DNA from: Frigoribacterium sp. Leaf8
Lineage (GTDB): Bacteria > Actinomycetota > Actinomycetes > Actinomycetales > Microbacteriaceae
NCBI RefSeq assembly: GCF_001421165.1
Contig: NZ_LMKB01000006.1
Span: 385,256 to 449,255, forward strand
Direction of reading: 5' to 3'
DNA: 64,000 bases
Shown here: positions 20,784 through 29,374 of the stretch, piece by piece
Layout: every line of letters begins with the position of its first letter
How positions within the stretch are numbered: position 1 is the stretch's first letter
The notes under the pieces: model-generated
Database searches by the model: none
What the model was told of the DNA's origin: nothing
What the model saw: only the letters and a program-made list of their open reading frames with translations
Made by a program: the position numbers and the translations under genes

Positions 20784-21563
20784 TCACGGACCCGTCACGA
20801 CGGCATCGACGGCGACGGCCACCGACGGGCTGGCCACGACACACCAGAAGGCCGCGAGCAGGCACGGCCCGAAAGGGATGCCCCGGCTGACCGATGCCAG
20901 CTCTGGCCACGGAGGCGTGCCGGCCCGTCGCGACCTCGAGCCCAACGCCCGAACGCCGGCCACCCCGACCGCGAACGTTCCGGCAAGAGCCCAGAGACCC
21001 AGGAGGGCCGCCGGGCTACCCGTCGCGACGAGTCCGCTCAACACGGCGCCGAGCTTGACGTCCCCCATGCCCAGGCCGCCGGCGATGGCGGCCACCAGAC
21101 CGAGCACGGCGGCGACCAGGGCGAAGGCCAGGCTCGTGGCCGCCGTGGCGATACCGCCCCCCGCGACGAGCAGGACGGTCGACACCCCCCACGCACCCGC
21201 GGCCACTCCGACGAGGACGTTCGGCAGTCGACGCTCGGCGATGTCGATCCAGACCAGGGCCGGAGTCACGGCCGCGACTCCGAGACATCCGACGAGCGTC
21301 ACCGCCCCGGCGCTCGCGCCCGTGAGGGGGCCGGCATCCAGTGTGGCGGCAGCGACCGTGACCGCCGACAGTGCAGCCGCGGCGACTGCTTCGAGGGCCT
21401 GCGTGCGCTCCTGTCGCGGTCCATCACCACCTCGAACCGCTTCCCCGTCCGACGAGCGCGTCCCGTCCGGCGAGCGCGTCCCGTCCGGCGAGCCCGTCCC
21501 GTCCGACGAACCCGTCCCGTCCGGGGACGCCGTCTCGTCCACGAGACCTTCCGACGAGCTCAC
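20784..21563 (-). CDS. A24-family prepilin peptidase-like membrane protease
   Basis: The 259-residue protein has about six hydrophobic helices and both catalytic aspartates of type IV prepilin peptidases: VWIDIAERRLPN and GLGMGDVKL. The N-terminal methylase domain and Cys motifs of full-length PilD are absent, as in short actinobacterial (TadV-like) versions. GTG 21563 overlaps the stop of the upstream AbiEi-like gene, with AGGAG just before it. Residues 12-40 are a hydrophilic tandem repeat (DGTGSS-type hexapeptides) encoded by a five-copy 18-bp minisatellite. No pilin or secretion genes are in the window, so its substrate lies elsewhere. Confidence 0.75.
   Translation of the reverse strand: MSSSEGLVDETASPDGTGSSDGTGSPDGTRSPDGTRSSDGEAVRGGDGPRQERTQALEAVAAAALSAVTVAAATLDAGPLTGASAGAVTLVGCLGVAAVTPALVWIDIAERRLPNVLVGVAAGAWGVSTVLLVAGGGIATAATSLAFALVAAVLGLVAAIAGGLGMGDVKLGAVLSGLVATGSPAALLGLWALAGTFAVGVAGVRALGSRSRRAGTPPWPELASVSRGIPFGPCLLAAFWCVVASPSVAVAVDAVVTGP
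21444..21533. repeat. 18-bp minisatellite, five copies, inside the A24 peptidase gene
   Basis: Five tandem units of consensus CCCGTCCGRCGARCSCGT stand head to tail with no spacer. Because 18 is a multiple of three, copy-number change would add or remove hexapeptides at the cytoplasmic N-terminus of the peptidase without a frameshift. Confidence 0.9.
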
Positions 21564-22624
21564 GATGCTCCTGATGACGAGGCCGTCTCCGATCCCGACC
21601 GACCCGAATGCGGAGTACGTCCCCGAGCTGGTCGGACCAGATGCCACGGGCGTCGACCTCGCGTGCGCCGAGTTCGCGGACGGTGGGCACGGCCCGTCGT
21701 CACGACGAGTCGCCGTCGAGGTCGCCGGGCGTCGTCGAGCACCGCGTGCACGGCCTCGACGATGAGCGATCGATGGTCGCGCACCATCTCGTAGCTGGCT
21801 CGAAGGGCGGTTCGTCCCTGGACCGTGATCGCGAGGTCCTTCAGACGGTCCGCGTCGAACGTGTCGCCGTGCCACCTGCGCCCGTCGAGTTCGAGGGCGA
21901 CGACACCGTCGACGACGACGTCGATGCGGCGGCGATCCTCCGGGCCGACCCGGGTCTGGGACTCGACGCGGTGCCCCAGGTCGGCGAACGTCACCCGCAT
22001 GACGCTCTCGATGAAGCTCTCGCTCCGCGGATCGGCCCAGTCGACGATGCCCCTCACATCGGCGGGAGCCTCGGCGAACGCCGCGTGCAGTCCGGCGACT
22101 GAGAAGTGACCGCTCGACAGCGCCCAGTCCAGGAGGGCGACGGCCTCGTCGAGAGGAGCCGCCGTCACGGCGTCCACCAGAGCGGTGCCGACGGGAACGG
22201 CCCAGGCCGCCCGCCGTGCGTCCTCCGATCCGTGTTCGTCGTCATCCGGCGGACGGGGCACCGGCCCGGGTGACGGACGACAGGGCACGCCCCCGTCGGA
22301 GCGCCACAGCACCCTCGCACCGTGCCTGGCCCGAAGTCGTGAGGCTCCAGGGGGCACCACGACGCTGACGATCGGAACGGTGGTCCACATCCACGCCCCG
22401 AGGAGGGCCAAGAGCGACGCCCCGGTCAACCGGCCCCCGATGCGCACGGCCTCGTACCGTGCGTCCCCCGGCGCGAAGGTCGTGTACCACCCGCGTCGGG
22501 CTCGGTGAACGTGCCCGGATCGCACTGCTGCGGTGAGCATCCGGTCGGTGGCTCCGAGGGCGACGAGATCCCGCTTGTGGAGGACGCCGCCTGCCCTCCT
22601 GACGTGGGTCGCGATCTGCTGCAT
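21560..22624 (-). CDS. AbiEi-antitoxin-like winged-helix protein with Vsr/DUF559-like C-terminal domain
   Basis: The 354-residue protein starts with an AbiEi-type domain (residues 1-50: HVRRAGGVLHKRDLVALGAT then RRGWYTTF). Its C-terminal half resembles very-short-patch-repair/DUF559 endonucleases (DLGHRVESQTRVG, RIDVVVDGVVALELDGRRWH). Similar solo proteins are frequent in Microbacteriaceae; no AbiEii toxin neighbour is present, so a classical type IV toxin-antitoxin pair is unlikely. The last ~50 residues are Arg-rich low complexity. ATG 22624 starts the domain. Its stop overlaps the peptidase start. Whether it is a nuclease, regulator or defence protein is open. Confidence 0.65.
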   Translation of the reverse strand: MQQIATHVRRAGGVLHKRDLVALGATDRMLTAAVRSGHVHRARRGWYTTFAPGDARYEAVRIGGRLTGASLLALLGAWMWTTVPIVSVVVPPGASRLRARHGARVLWRSDGGVPCRPSPGPVPRPPDDDEHGSEDARRAAWAVPVGTALVDAVTAAPLDEAVALLDWALSSGHFSVAGLHAAFAEAPADVRGIVDWADPRSESFIESVMRVTFADLGHRVESQTRVGPEDRRRIDVVVDGVVALELDGRRWHGDTFDADRLKDLAITVQGRTALRASYEMVRDHRSLIVEAVHAVLDDARRPRRRLVVTTGRAHRPRTRRTRGRRPWHLVRPARGRTPHSGRSGSETASSSGAS

Positions 22625-22807
22625 GCCGACAGGCTGACGCGACCCGCGCCTCCTCCGCGGCGCACGAGAGCCCGCCGGTGGAGAACGTCCGCGTCGCGCG
22701 AGGTGGGGCCGAGGCGTCCCTCACCGCGGCTCGTCGACCCCGCGGCTCGTCGACCCCGCGGCGCGCCCGTGCCCGCGCCCCGCGCCCGTCCGGGCGTTCC
22801 CGACCAT

Positions 22808-22882
22808 GCTGGCAAGTCCGGAGAATACCGCCCACCGACCTCGACACGGCCTCGAACCGTGTCGGATTGCTGAGTTGCCGAC
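22808..22882. repeat. 75-bp palindromic element, copy 1 (degenerate left end)
   Basis: The right end TGAGTTGCCGAC matches the family terminus; the left end (CTGGCAAGTCCGGAGAA) is diverged. Length from terminus to terminus is 75 bp, like all other copies. Confidence 0.75.
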
Positions 22883-22983
22883 CGGCAGGTGGACCCTGGT
22901 GCCGGTCGAGCACGGCACGGGTCGCACCGAGACGCCGACTCGTCACGGACCACCGAGCACCACGCGACCCCGAGCACAGTCCG

Positions 22984-23058
22984 GTGGGCAACTCAGGAGA
23001 ACGGCGACCAGGTGCGGCCCTGACTCCCCGCAGCCTGCCGATCGCCGGAGTTGCCGAC
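22984..23058. repeat. 75-bp palindromic element, copy 2
   Basis: Left end GTGGGCAACTCAGGAGAACG and right end GCCGGAGTTGCCGAC form the terminal inverted repeat. The core is unrelated to copy 1 apart from length. Confidence 0.85.
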
Positions 23059-23078
23059 ACGACGCGCGGTGGCGGACA

Positions 23079-23254
23079 CGCAGGAGGCGCGACGCCAGAA
23101 CGCAGGACGCGCAGCGCCAGACACGCAAGACGCGCGGCGCCAGACCGCGGGAGGCGCAGCGCCAGACACGCAGGAGGCGCGGCGCCGGACACGCCGGAGG
23201 CGCGGCGCCAGAACGCAGGAGCCGCGGCGCCAGACACGCGGGAGGCGCGGGTCA
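23079..23254. repeat. 22-23 bp tandem array of CGCAGGAGGCGCGGCGCCAGACA
   Basis: About eight imperfect units run directly from the second 75-bp element toward the 3' end of phoH. Each unit contains the GGAGGCGCG motif. All units are in the same orientation. Confidence 0.85.
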
Positions 23255-23270
23255 GGTGACCCGCGCCTCC
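23241..23270. repeat. perfect motif palindrome at the phoH 3' end
   Basis: GGAGGCGCGGGTCA and its exact complement flank a 2-nt centre, so two opposed copies of the 13-bp motif form a 14-bp stem 10 bp downstream of the phoH stop. It may act as the phoH terminator. Confidence 0.8.
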
Positions 23271-23280
23271 TGCGTCCCTG

Positions 23281-24645
23281 CTACACCAGGTCGTTCGACT
23301 CGAGCATCTCGGTGACGAGGGCGGCGATCGCGGACCTCTCGGAGCGGGTCAGCGTCACGTGACCGAACAGCGGGTGACCCTTGAGCGTCTCGATGACCGA
23401 GGCGACCCCGTCGTGCCGGCCGACGCGCAGGTTGTCGCGCTGCGCCACGTCGTGGGTCAGCACCACCCGCGAGTTCTGGCCGATGCGGCTCAGGACGGTC
23501 AGCAGGACGTTGCGCTCGAGGGACTGCGCCTCGTCGACGATCACGAAGGCGTCGTGCAACGACCGGCCCCGGATGTGCGTCAGGGGCAGGACCTCGAGGA
23601 TGCCCCGCTCGACCACCTCGTCGAGGACGTTCTGGGACACGATCGCGCCCAGCGTGTCGAAGACGGCCTGCGCCCACGGGTTCATCTTCTCGCCGGCGTC
23701 GCCCGGGAGGAACCCCAGGTCTTGGCCGCCCACCGCGTAGAGCGGGCGGAACACCATGATCTTCTTGTGCTGCTGCTTCTCGAGGACGGCCTCGAGGCCG
23801 GCGCAGAGCGCGAGGGCCGATTTGCCCGTGCCGGCGCTGCCCCCCAGCGACACGATGCCCACCTCGGGGTCGAGCAGCAGGTCGATCGCGAGGCGCTGCT
23901 CGGCCGATCGACCGTGCAGCCCGAAGACGTCGCGATCGCCGCGGACGAGACGAGCCTCGCCGCGGGCGACCACGCGCCCCAGTGCCGAGCCCCGCTCCGA
24001 GTGCACGACCACCCCGGTGTTCACGGGGACGTCCGCGAGCGCACGGGCGGAGATCTTCTCGGACTCGTAGAACGAGGCCATCTGCTCGCTCGAGACGTCG
24101 ATCGAGGTCTGCCCGGTGTACCCGCTGTCGACGACCTGTTCGGCCCGGTATTCTTCGGCGGCCAGTCCGATCGACGCGGCCTTCACCCGCAGGGGCAGGT
24201 CTTTCGAGACGACCGTGACGGCCAGCCCGTCGGCGGCGAGGTTCGACGCGACGGCGAGGATGCGCGAGTCGGCGTCGTTCAGTTGCAGGCCCGAGGGCAG
24301 GACCGACATGTTCGAGTGGTTCAGCTCGACCCGCAGGGAGCCCCCGTCACCCACGGCCACCGGGAAGTCGAGACGGTCGTGCTTCACGCGGAGGTCGTCG
24401 AGGAGGCGCAGGGCCTGGCGCGCGAAGTAGCCCAGCTCGGGGTCGTGACGTTTGCCCTCGAGTTCGCTGACGACGACGACGGGAAGCACCACGTCGTGCT
24501 CGGCGAAGCGGAAGAGCGCCTGTGGATCGGACAGCAACACCGAGGTGTCGAGCACGTACGTGCGTTGGGCGACCGACTGGTCACCCCCCGTCGTTGCTGC
24601 GGTGTTGCGTTCGGTTGAGGTGATGTTCGACGCGGTCACGACCAC
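23281..24645 (-). CDS. phoH2: PIN-PhoH fusion protein (PhoH2 type)
   Basis: The 454-residue protein joins an N-terminal PIN ribonuclease domain ([11 protein letters not shown] near residue 30, [21 protein letters not shown]) to a C-terminal PhoH ATPase with Walker [11 protein letters not shown] and Walker [11 protein letters not shown]. In mycobacteria the same architecture (PhoH2) is an RNA helicase/RNase that works with a short upstream PhoAT antitoxin-like peptide. Here GTG 24645 precedes a ~20-residue Thr/Asn-rich lead; a purine-rich GAGGACGGA site is upstream. Cytoplasmic, likely acting in RNA turnover under stress. Confidence 0.92.
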   Translation of the reverse strand: MVVTASNITSTERNTAATTGGDQSVAQRTYVLDTSVLLSDPQALFRFAEHDVVLPVVVVSELEGKRHDPELGYFARQALRLLDDLRVKHDRLDFPVAVGDGGSLRVELNHSNMSVLPSGLQLNDADSRILAVASNLAADGLAVTVVSKDLPLRVKAASIGLAAEEYRAEQVVDSGYTGQTSIDVSSEQMASFYESEKISARALADVPVNTGVVVHSERGSALGRVVARGEARLVRGDRDVFGLHGRSAEQRLAIDLLLDPEVGIVSLGGSAGTGKSALALCAGLEAVLEKQQHKKIMVFRPLYAVGGQDLGFLPGDAGEKMNPWAQAVFDTLGAIVSQNVLDEVVERGILEVLPLTHIRGRSLHDAFVIVDEAQSLERNVLLTVLSRIGQNSRVVLTHDVAQRDNLRVGRHDGVASVIETLKGHPLFGHVTLTRSERSAIAALVTEMLESNDLV

Positions 24646-24882
24646 TCCGTCCTCGGGCGGCTGGGCACCCGGGTACCTTCGGCAGAGACGGCCGCGGAGC
24701 AGTTGCGAGGCGAACTTTCGTGGCCGTCTCGATCGGGCTCCTTGCCCGATGTGTCGAACCTACGACGCGCCTCCGACATCCGCATCATCGACACCACCGT
24801 GTCGTGTGACGATCAGGTGAACGACCCTCATGTAACGGTCGAGGGTGCGGCGCGCGAGCCCCACCCCGCAGGGCGGTCCCGC

Positions 24883-26010
24883 CTAGTAGAAGACGGTCGT
24901 GCCGAACGAGGTGAACGCACCCCGCAGCATCTCGAACGAATCGTCGCCCGTGGACACGTGCACGCTCAGCCGCACGGTCGTGTCCCGCACGGTGGCCGTG
25001 ACCCCGTGGTTGATCAGTGCGGCCGTCAGCGTCGTCATCTGGTCGAGGGCGGGTTCGAGCACGACGATGCCGGCGCGCTCCGCCTCGTCGCGCGGCGAGA
25101 CCACCGGCACCGCGAACTCGTCGGCGAGGTCGATCACCCGCGTGGCCCGCTCGGCCACGGCCCGCGAGACGGCGGCGACGCCCACGTCGGCGAGGTCCTC
25201 GAGGGCCGTGGCGAGGCGCGCCTGGGCGATGGGGTCGGGATTCGTCAACTGGAACGCCGCAGCACCCGGGCGGGTCGGCTGCCGTCCGTGGTACGAGCCG
25301 CCGAGGGTCAGGTCGCTCCCGGCGACACCGCTGAACACCGGTGTCAGGGCCGAGAGCGCCCGGTCGCTCAGGGCAAGGAAGCCCGTCCCCCACCCGGCGC
25401 GGACCCACTTCTGACCGCCCGACGCCACGACGTCGGCCACGGCGTAGGGCGCGTCGACCACACCGAACCCCTGGATCGCGTCGACGATCAGCAACCGGTC
25501 GCCGATCACCTGGCGGATGCCCTCGAGGTCCACCAGGTACCCCGTGCGGTAGTCCACCAGGCTGACGGCCACGGCGGTGACCGAGTCGGTGAGGTGACGC
25601 TGCACCACGGCCGGCGTGACCACGTCGTGGTCGAGGTCCATCCAGACCGGCTCGAGCACGCGCAGGGCCTCGGAGGAGCGGGTCGCCGCGACGGGCATGC
25701 TCGGGTAGTCGCGCGGCGACATGAGCACCTGCCCGGTGAGACCGAACAGCGTGTGCGTGAGCCCTTCGCTCGTGTTCGGCTGGAAGACGACGTGGTCGGG
25801 TGCGAAGCCGACGAGGGACGAGATCGCCCGTCCGACGCGACCCGCCTGCTCGGTCAGGGCGATCTCGGACCCGAAACGGGCCCTCGCCTGCACCTCGACC
25901 AACGAGCGCTGCTCGTCGGCGACGGAGCTCGAGATGGGACCCCACTTCGCGAAGTCGAAGTATCCGGGCTCGTCGGTGAACCCCGAGGCGAGGTCGTCGA
26001 TGGTCTTCAC
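24883..26010 (-). CDS. class V aminotransferase-fold PLP enzyme
   Basis: The 375-residue protein has the fold-type I small-molecule aminotransferase layout. The PLP lysine is in SGGQKWVRAGWGTG (about residues 210-223), the cofactor aspartate in IVDAIQGFG. Cysteine desulfurases, isopenicillin-N epimerases and kynureninases share this family; the conserved Cys loop of desulfurases is not seen. Substrate unknown. ATG 26010 has GGAGAACACC upstream. It is not in an operon with recognisable partners. Confidence 0.8.
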   Translation of the reverse strand: MKTIDDLASGFTDEPGYFDFAKWGPISSSVADEQRSLVEVQARARFGSEIALTEQAGRVGRAISSLVGFAPDHVVFQPNTSEGLTHTLFGLTGQVLMSPRDYPSMPVAATRSSEALRVLEPVWMDLDHDVVTPAVVQRHLTDSVTAVAVSLVDYRTGYLVDLEGIRQVIGDRLLIVDAIQGFGVVDAPYAVADVVASGGQKWVRAGWGTGFLALSDRALSALTPVFSGVAGSDLTLGGSYHGRQPTRPGAAAFQLTNPDPIAQARLATALEDLADVGVAAVSRAVAERATRVIDLADEFAVPVVSPRDEAERAGIVVLEPALDQMTTLTAALINHGVTATVRDTTVRLSVHVSTGDDSFEMLRGAFTSFGTTVFY

Positions 26011-26124
26011 GGTGTTCTCCTAGGCGGCGGTGACTGGTCCACCGTAGTGCCGTCCGCGGTCCGCCGACCCGCGCCTCCTCGTCCGGTCGTCCGCGCGGGG
26101 CCGTGCGCGGGGGGCCAGCACGCG

Positions 26125-26199
26125 GCCGGCAAATCAGGAGAACGACGCACCAGAACCCCAGCAGGAGGCGCGGCGCAGCCGGATTCCGGAGTCGCCCAC
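26125..26199. repeat. 75-bp palindromic element, copy 3
   Basis: Ends GCCGGCAAATCAGGAGAACG and ATTCCGGAGTCGCCCAC are slightly diverged. The core includes AGGAGGCGCGGCGCAGCCGG and is almost identical to copy 4, pointing to local duplication. Confidence 0.88.
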
Positions 26200-26223
26200 A
26201 CCAGCCCGGCCACCGCGCGCACA

Positions 26224-26298
26224 GCCGGCAACTCAGGAGAACGACGCACCAGAACCCCTTGAGGAGGCGCGGCGCAGCCGGATTCCGGAGTTGCCGAC
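26224..26298. repeat. 75-bp palindromic element, copy 4
   Basis: Left GCCGGCAACTCAGGAGAACG, right TTCCGGAGTTGCCGAC. It lies 99 bp after copy 3 in the same orientation, with matching core. Confidence 0.9.
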
Positions 26299-26334
26299 AC
26301 CAGCCCGGTCACCGCGTCGGCGGCCGCTCGGGCG

Positions 26335-27123
26335 TCAGCTGCCGTAGCGCCGGTGCCGAAGGGCGAAGTCGCGCACGGCCCGGAGGAAGTCGACCTCGCG
26401 CAGGTCGGGGTAGAAGGCCTCGACGAAGTAGAACTCGCTGTGGGCGCTCTGCCACAGCATGAAGTCGCTCAAGCGTTGCTCGCCCGACGTGCGGATCACG
26501 AGGTCGGGGTCGGGTTGGCCGCCGGTGTAGAGGTGGTCGGCGATGAGCTCGGGGGTGAGCACCTCGGCCAGGGCGTCGAGAGTGCCCCCCGCGGCGTCGT
26601 GCGCCCGCACGATGCTGCGCATGGCGTCGGCGATCTCACGGCGCCCGCCGTAGCCGACGGCGAGGTTCACGTGCAGCCCCGTCTTGTCGGCGGTCCGGGC
26701 CTGGGCCTCGCGCAGGGCCGAGCAGAGCGCCGGCGGCAGGTCGTCGGTCGCGCCGACGTGCTGCACGCGCCAGTCCCGCTGACGCGAGAGCTCGTCCGCG
26801 ACGTCGCCGATGATGCCGAAGAGCTCGGTCAACTCGTCGGACTGTCGGTTGCCGAGGTTGTCGGCGGAGAGGAGGTACAGCGTGACCACCTTGATGCCGA
26901 GGTCGTCGCACCAGGTGAGGAACTCGCTGATCTTCGCGGCACCCGCGCGGTGCCCGTGGGCGGCGGTCTCGAGCATGCGCTGCTTGGCCCAGCGCCGGTT
27001 GCCGTCGACGATCATGGCGACGTGGTGCGGCAGCTCTTGACCGTCGAGGCTCCGGCGGATGCGGTTCTGGTAGAGGCCGTACAGGACTCCCCTGGCGAGG
27101 GGAGAGGGACGGCGCTTTTTCAC
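26335..27123 (-). CDS. uppS: cis-prenyltransferase (isoprenyl transferase, UppS family)
   Basis: The enzyme condenses IPP onto a prenyl diphosphate to make cell-wall carrier lipid or a shorter Z-prenyl diphosphate. The 262-residue product has MIVDGNRRWAKQR (catalytic Asp), NLAVGYGGRREI and DLVIRTSGEQRLSDFML, the diagnostic UPP synthase motifs. GTG 27123 follows a TACCGT -10 (27130-27135) by 6 nt; upstream in-frame codons are not conserved. Neighbouring PAQR and mca genes mirror the mycobacterial Z-farnesyl diphosphate synthase locus (Rv1086), so a short-chain product is possible. Confidence 0.93.
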   Translation of the reverse strand: MKKRRPSPLARGVLYGLYQNRIRRSLDGQELPHHVAMIVDGNRRWAKQRMLETAAHGHRAGAAKISEFLTWCDDLGIKVVTLYLLSADNLGNRQSDELTELFGIIGDVADELSRQRDWRVQHVGATDDLPPALCSALREAQARTADKTGLHVNLAVGYGGRREIADAMRSIVRAHDAAGGTLDALAEVLTPELIADHLYTGGQPDPDLVIRTSGEQRLSDFMLWQSAHSEFYFVEAFYPDLREVDFLRAVRDFALRHRRYGS

Positions 27124-27208
27124 AGGGCTACGGTAGCCCACGGCGGGCCGTCCACAGAGCCGAGGATTCTCAGCCCGCCTCCTCGGACGCTCCCCTAGGC
27201 TCGGCCCC

Positions 27209-27985
27209 ATGAGCAGCCACACCGACGGAGATCGCGCGAGCCTCCGGGCAGACGAGGTCGACGGGGCCGACGGAGCCGACCGGGCAGACGGGGACGACAT
27301 CCCGAACCTGCCGTTGCTCGACGACGCCCTCGCCTACCCCGGCATCGAGCGCAAACCGAGTTGGCGCGGCTGGATCCATGCGGCCACCTTCCCGGTCGCG
27401 ATCGCGACCGGCGTGGTGCTCGTCGTCCTCGCGCAGGGCGTGGCGGCGACCTGGGCCTGCGCGGTCTTCATGACGACGTCGCTCCTGCTCTTCGGCATCT
27501 CGGCGACCTACCACCGCTTCCCGTGGAGCCCGAACGCGAAACGCTTCCTGAAGCGGCTCGACCACGCCAACATCTTCCTGCTGATCGCCGGCACCTACAC
27601 GCCGATCGCGGTCATCGCCCTGCCGCCGTCGAAGGGCGTCACGCTGCTCGTGCTCGTCTGGACGGGCGCCGTGTTGGGCATCCTCTTCCGGGTGTTCTTC
27701 CTGAACGCGCCGCGGTGGTTGTACGTGCCGCTCTACGTCCTGCTGGGCGTCGGCGCCCTGGGGTTCATCGTCGACCTGCTCGACGCGAACGTCGCGATGA
27801 TGGTGCTCGTGCTGGTCGGCGGCGCGCTCTACATCGCGGGTGCCGTGTTCTACGGCATCAAGAGGCCGAACCCCGTACCGGGGCACTTCGGATTCCACGA
27901 GCTGTTCCACACCATGACGGTGCTGGCGTACCTCTGCCACTGGACGGGCATCCTGCTCGTGGCCCTGGACCCGCCGACCTTCTAG
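27209..27985 (+). CDS. PAQR/hemolysin III family membrane protein
   Basis: The 258-residue protein has an acidic 50-residue N-terminus with an ADGADRADG-type run and seven hydrophobic helices. Conserved metal-site residues of the hemolysin III/TrhA group are seen in SATYHRF, LDHANIFLLIAGTYTP and the C-terminal FHELFHTMTVLAYLCHW. The family is linked to membrane energetics and fluidity rather than proven haemolysis. ATG 27209 follows a TAGGCT -10 (27196-27201) by 7 nt. It diverges from uppS, as in mycobacteria. Confidence 0.9.
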   Translation: MSSHTDGDRASLRADEVDGADGADRADGDDIPNLPLLDDALAYPGIERKPSWRGWIHAATFPVAIATGVVLVVLAQGVAATWACAVFMTTSLLLFGISATYHRFPWSPNAKRFLKRLDHANIFLLIAGTYTPIAVIALPPSKGVTLLVLVWTGAVLGILFRVFFLNAPRWLYVPLYVLLGVGALGFIVDLLDANVAMMVLVLVGGALYIAGAVFYGIKRPNPVPGHFGFHELFHTMTVLAYLCHWTGILLVALDPPTF

Positions 27986-28043
27986 CGCGAGGTCGTCCGA
28001 GCCGAGGAGGCGCGGGTCGCCACCCCGGCACCGGTCGCGTCGG

Positions 28044-28418
28044 TCACGAGTCGCGCTCGCGCCTCCTGCGGTCGCCGTCGTCGTCGAGGTCGCCCTCGAC
28101 GGGGCGAGCCCGCCGATCGGCGTCTCCGGGGAGTTCTTCGTCGTCGAGAGCCGCGGCCGCCAGGGTCGCCTCGTCGCGCTCGGCCTGGATGCGCTCGCGC
28201 ACCTCGCCTCGGTACCGGGTGCGTCGGACCCGACGGGTCATGTCGACGACGATCAGCACCGTCGCGACGGCGACGAACGCGATGGCGACGAAACCCCAGA
28301 CGCCGGGCGTGACGGCCTCGTCGGGGATGGTCGACGGCGGCAGCGTCGGGTCGGGGGTCTGCGGCTGCGCCAGCAGACGGGTCGTGACCGCGACCACCGA
28401 TTCGGAGAGCACGCTCAT
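28044..28418 (-). CDS. small single-pass membrane protein coupled to mca
   Basis: The 124-residue protein has a hydrophobic segment at about residues 40-62 (VWGFVAIAFVAVATVLIVV) followed by a basic and then acidic cytoplasmic tail (RRVRRTRYRGEVRERIQAERDEA). ATG 28418 overlaps the mca stop (ATGA). A small membrane protein occupies the same position after mca in mycobacteria (Rv1083), so this is probably its counterpart. Function is unknown; association with mycothiol metabolism is inferred from context only. Confidence 0.8.
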   Translation of the reverse strand: MSVLSESVVAVTTRLLAQPQTPDPTLPPSTIPDEAVTPGVWGFVAIAFVAVATVLIVVDMTRRVRRTRYRGEVRERIQAERDEATLAAAALDDEELPGDADRRARPVEGDLDDDGDRRRRERDS

Positions 28419-29305
28419 CGCTGCACCCCCACGAGGCCGGTGTCGGGGTCGACGACCCCGGCGAAGAGGTCGACCTCGGGCAGGTCGGACCCGACGTTCG
28501 ACTCGACGAGCTGGAAGTCCTCGGTGGGCCAGGCGGCGACCTGGAGGTCGTGGGGCCAGAAGAAGAACGCGCTGTCGAGCGGCACCTGGCTGGCGTGCGA
28601 CCGAAGGGCGGCGTCGCGCACGGGGAAGAAGTCGGAGACCGGCACGCGGGTCGTGGCCAGGTCGGGCCGGTCGCTGAAACGGGCCAGCATCTCGGTCAAC
28701 GACTCGATGAGGGGCGACTCGGGGTCGCTCTCGCGCAGGTGCGTGATCATCGCGCCGATGCGTCCGGCACTGAACATGCGGTCGTAGTAGACCTTGTCGA
28801 TCTGCCACGCGTCGCCGGTCGCCGGGTAGCGCTCGGGGTCGGAGGCGTCGCGGTAGGCCGCCATCGAGATCTCGTGCGTGCGGATGTGGTCGGGGTGGGG
28901 GTACCCGCCGTTCTCGTCGTAAGTCACCAGCACCTGCGGCTTGAACCGACGGATGATCGCGACGAGCGGCTCGGCGCTGATCTCGAGCGGGATGGTGGAG
29001 AACGAGTTGACCGCGACCGACTCGCCCTCGGCCGGCAGGCCCGAATCGGCGTAGCCCAGCCACAGGTGGTCGATGCCCATCGCCGCCTGGGCGGCCGCCA
29101 TCTCGTGCACGCGCAGGCCCGCGATGTCACGCTCGGCGTGAGCTCGGGCCTCGAGCTGCTCGTTGAGGATCGACCCCTGCTCGCCGCCGGTGCAGCTGAC
29201 GACGAGGACGTCGACGCCGAGGCTGCGGTAGTAGGCGTAGGTCGCCGAGCCTTTGCTGGACTCGTCGTCGGGGTGGGCGTGGACCGCCAGCAGGCGCAGG
29301 GTCAA
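28415..29305 (-). CDS. mca: mycothiol S-conjugate amidase
   Basis: Mca cleaves mycothiol S-conjugates into glucosaminyl-inositol and an exportable mercapturic acid. The 296-residue LmbE/PIG-L-fold protein has the zinc motif HAHPDDESSKG at residues 8-18 and YDENGGYPHPDH; the SSKG form distinguishes Mca from the deacetylase MshB (ESLN-type). The start is TTG 29305 with a strong GAGGAAG site. Gene order uppS-PAQR-small membrane protein-mca-DUF4307-greA is conserved with mycobacteria. Confidence 0.92.
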   Translation of the reverse strand: MTLRLLAVHAHPDDESSKGSATYAYYRSLGVDVLVVSCTGGEQGSILNEQLEARAHAERDIAGLRVHEMAAAQAAMGIDHLWLGYADSGLPAEGESVAVNSFSTIPLEISAEPLVAIIRRFKPQVLVTYDENGGYPHPDHIRTHEISMAAYRDASDPERYPATGDAWQIDKVYYDRMFSAGRIGAMITHLRESDPESPLIESLTEMLARFSDRPDLATTRVPVSDFFPVRDAALRSHASQVPLDSAFFFWPHDLQVAAWPTEDFQLVESNVGSDLPEVDLFAGVVDPDTGLVGVQR

Positions 29306-29374
29306 TTCTTCCTCGCAATGTGTGCCGGGCAGACGTTGCTACCCTGGGGACAGCTTAATCGGACGGAGATCCGC

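Larger units (their letters stand above)
22625..23280. other. gene-free spacer with two 75-bp elements and a motif minisatellite
   Basis: No convincing gene lies here; the open frames on both strands change with every repeat. The spacer holds a doubled CTCGTCGACCCCGCGG unit (22731-22762), two 75-bp palindromic elements, an eight-unit 22-23 bp tandem array and a perfect motif palindrome just before the phoH stop. Confidence 0.7.
26011..26334. other. gene-free spacer carrying a duplicated 75-bp element
   Basis: The spacer between the aminotransferase start and the uppS stop holds an exact 13-bp motif copy (26066-26078) and two nearly identical 75-bp elements 99 bp apart. No gene is seen. Confidence 0.75.

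Noticed and set aside
21560-22624. Complete AbiE toxin-antitoxin pair
   Set aside because: No AbiEii nucleotidyltransferase gene on either side; only the AbiEi-like domain is present.
23079-23254. CRISPR array
   Set aside because: Units are head to tail without spacers, imperfect, and no cas gene is nearby; it is a minisatellite.
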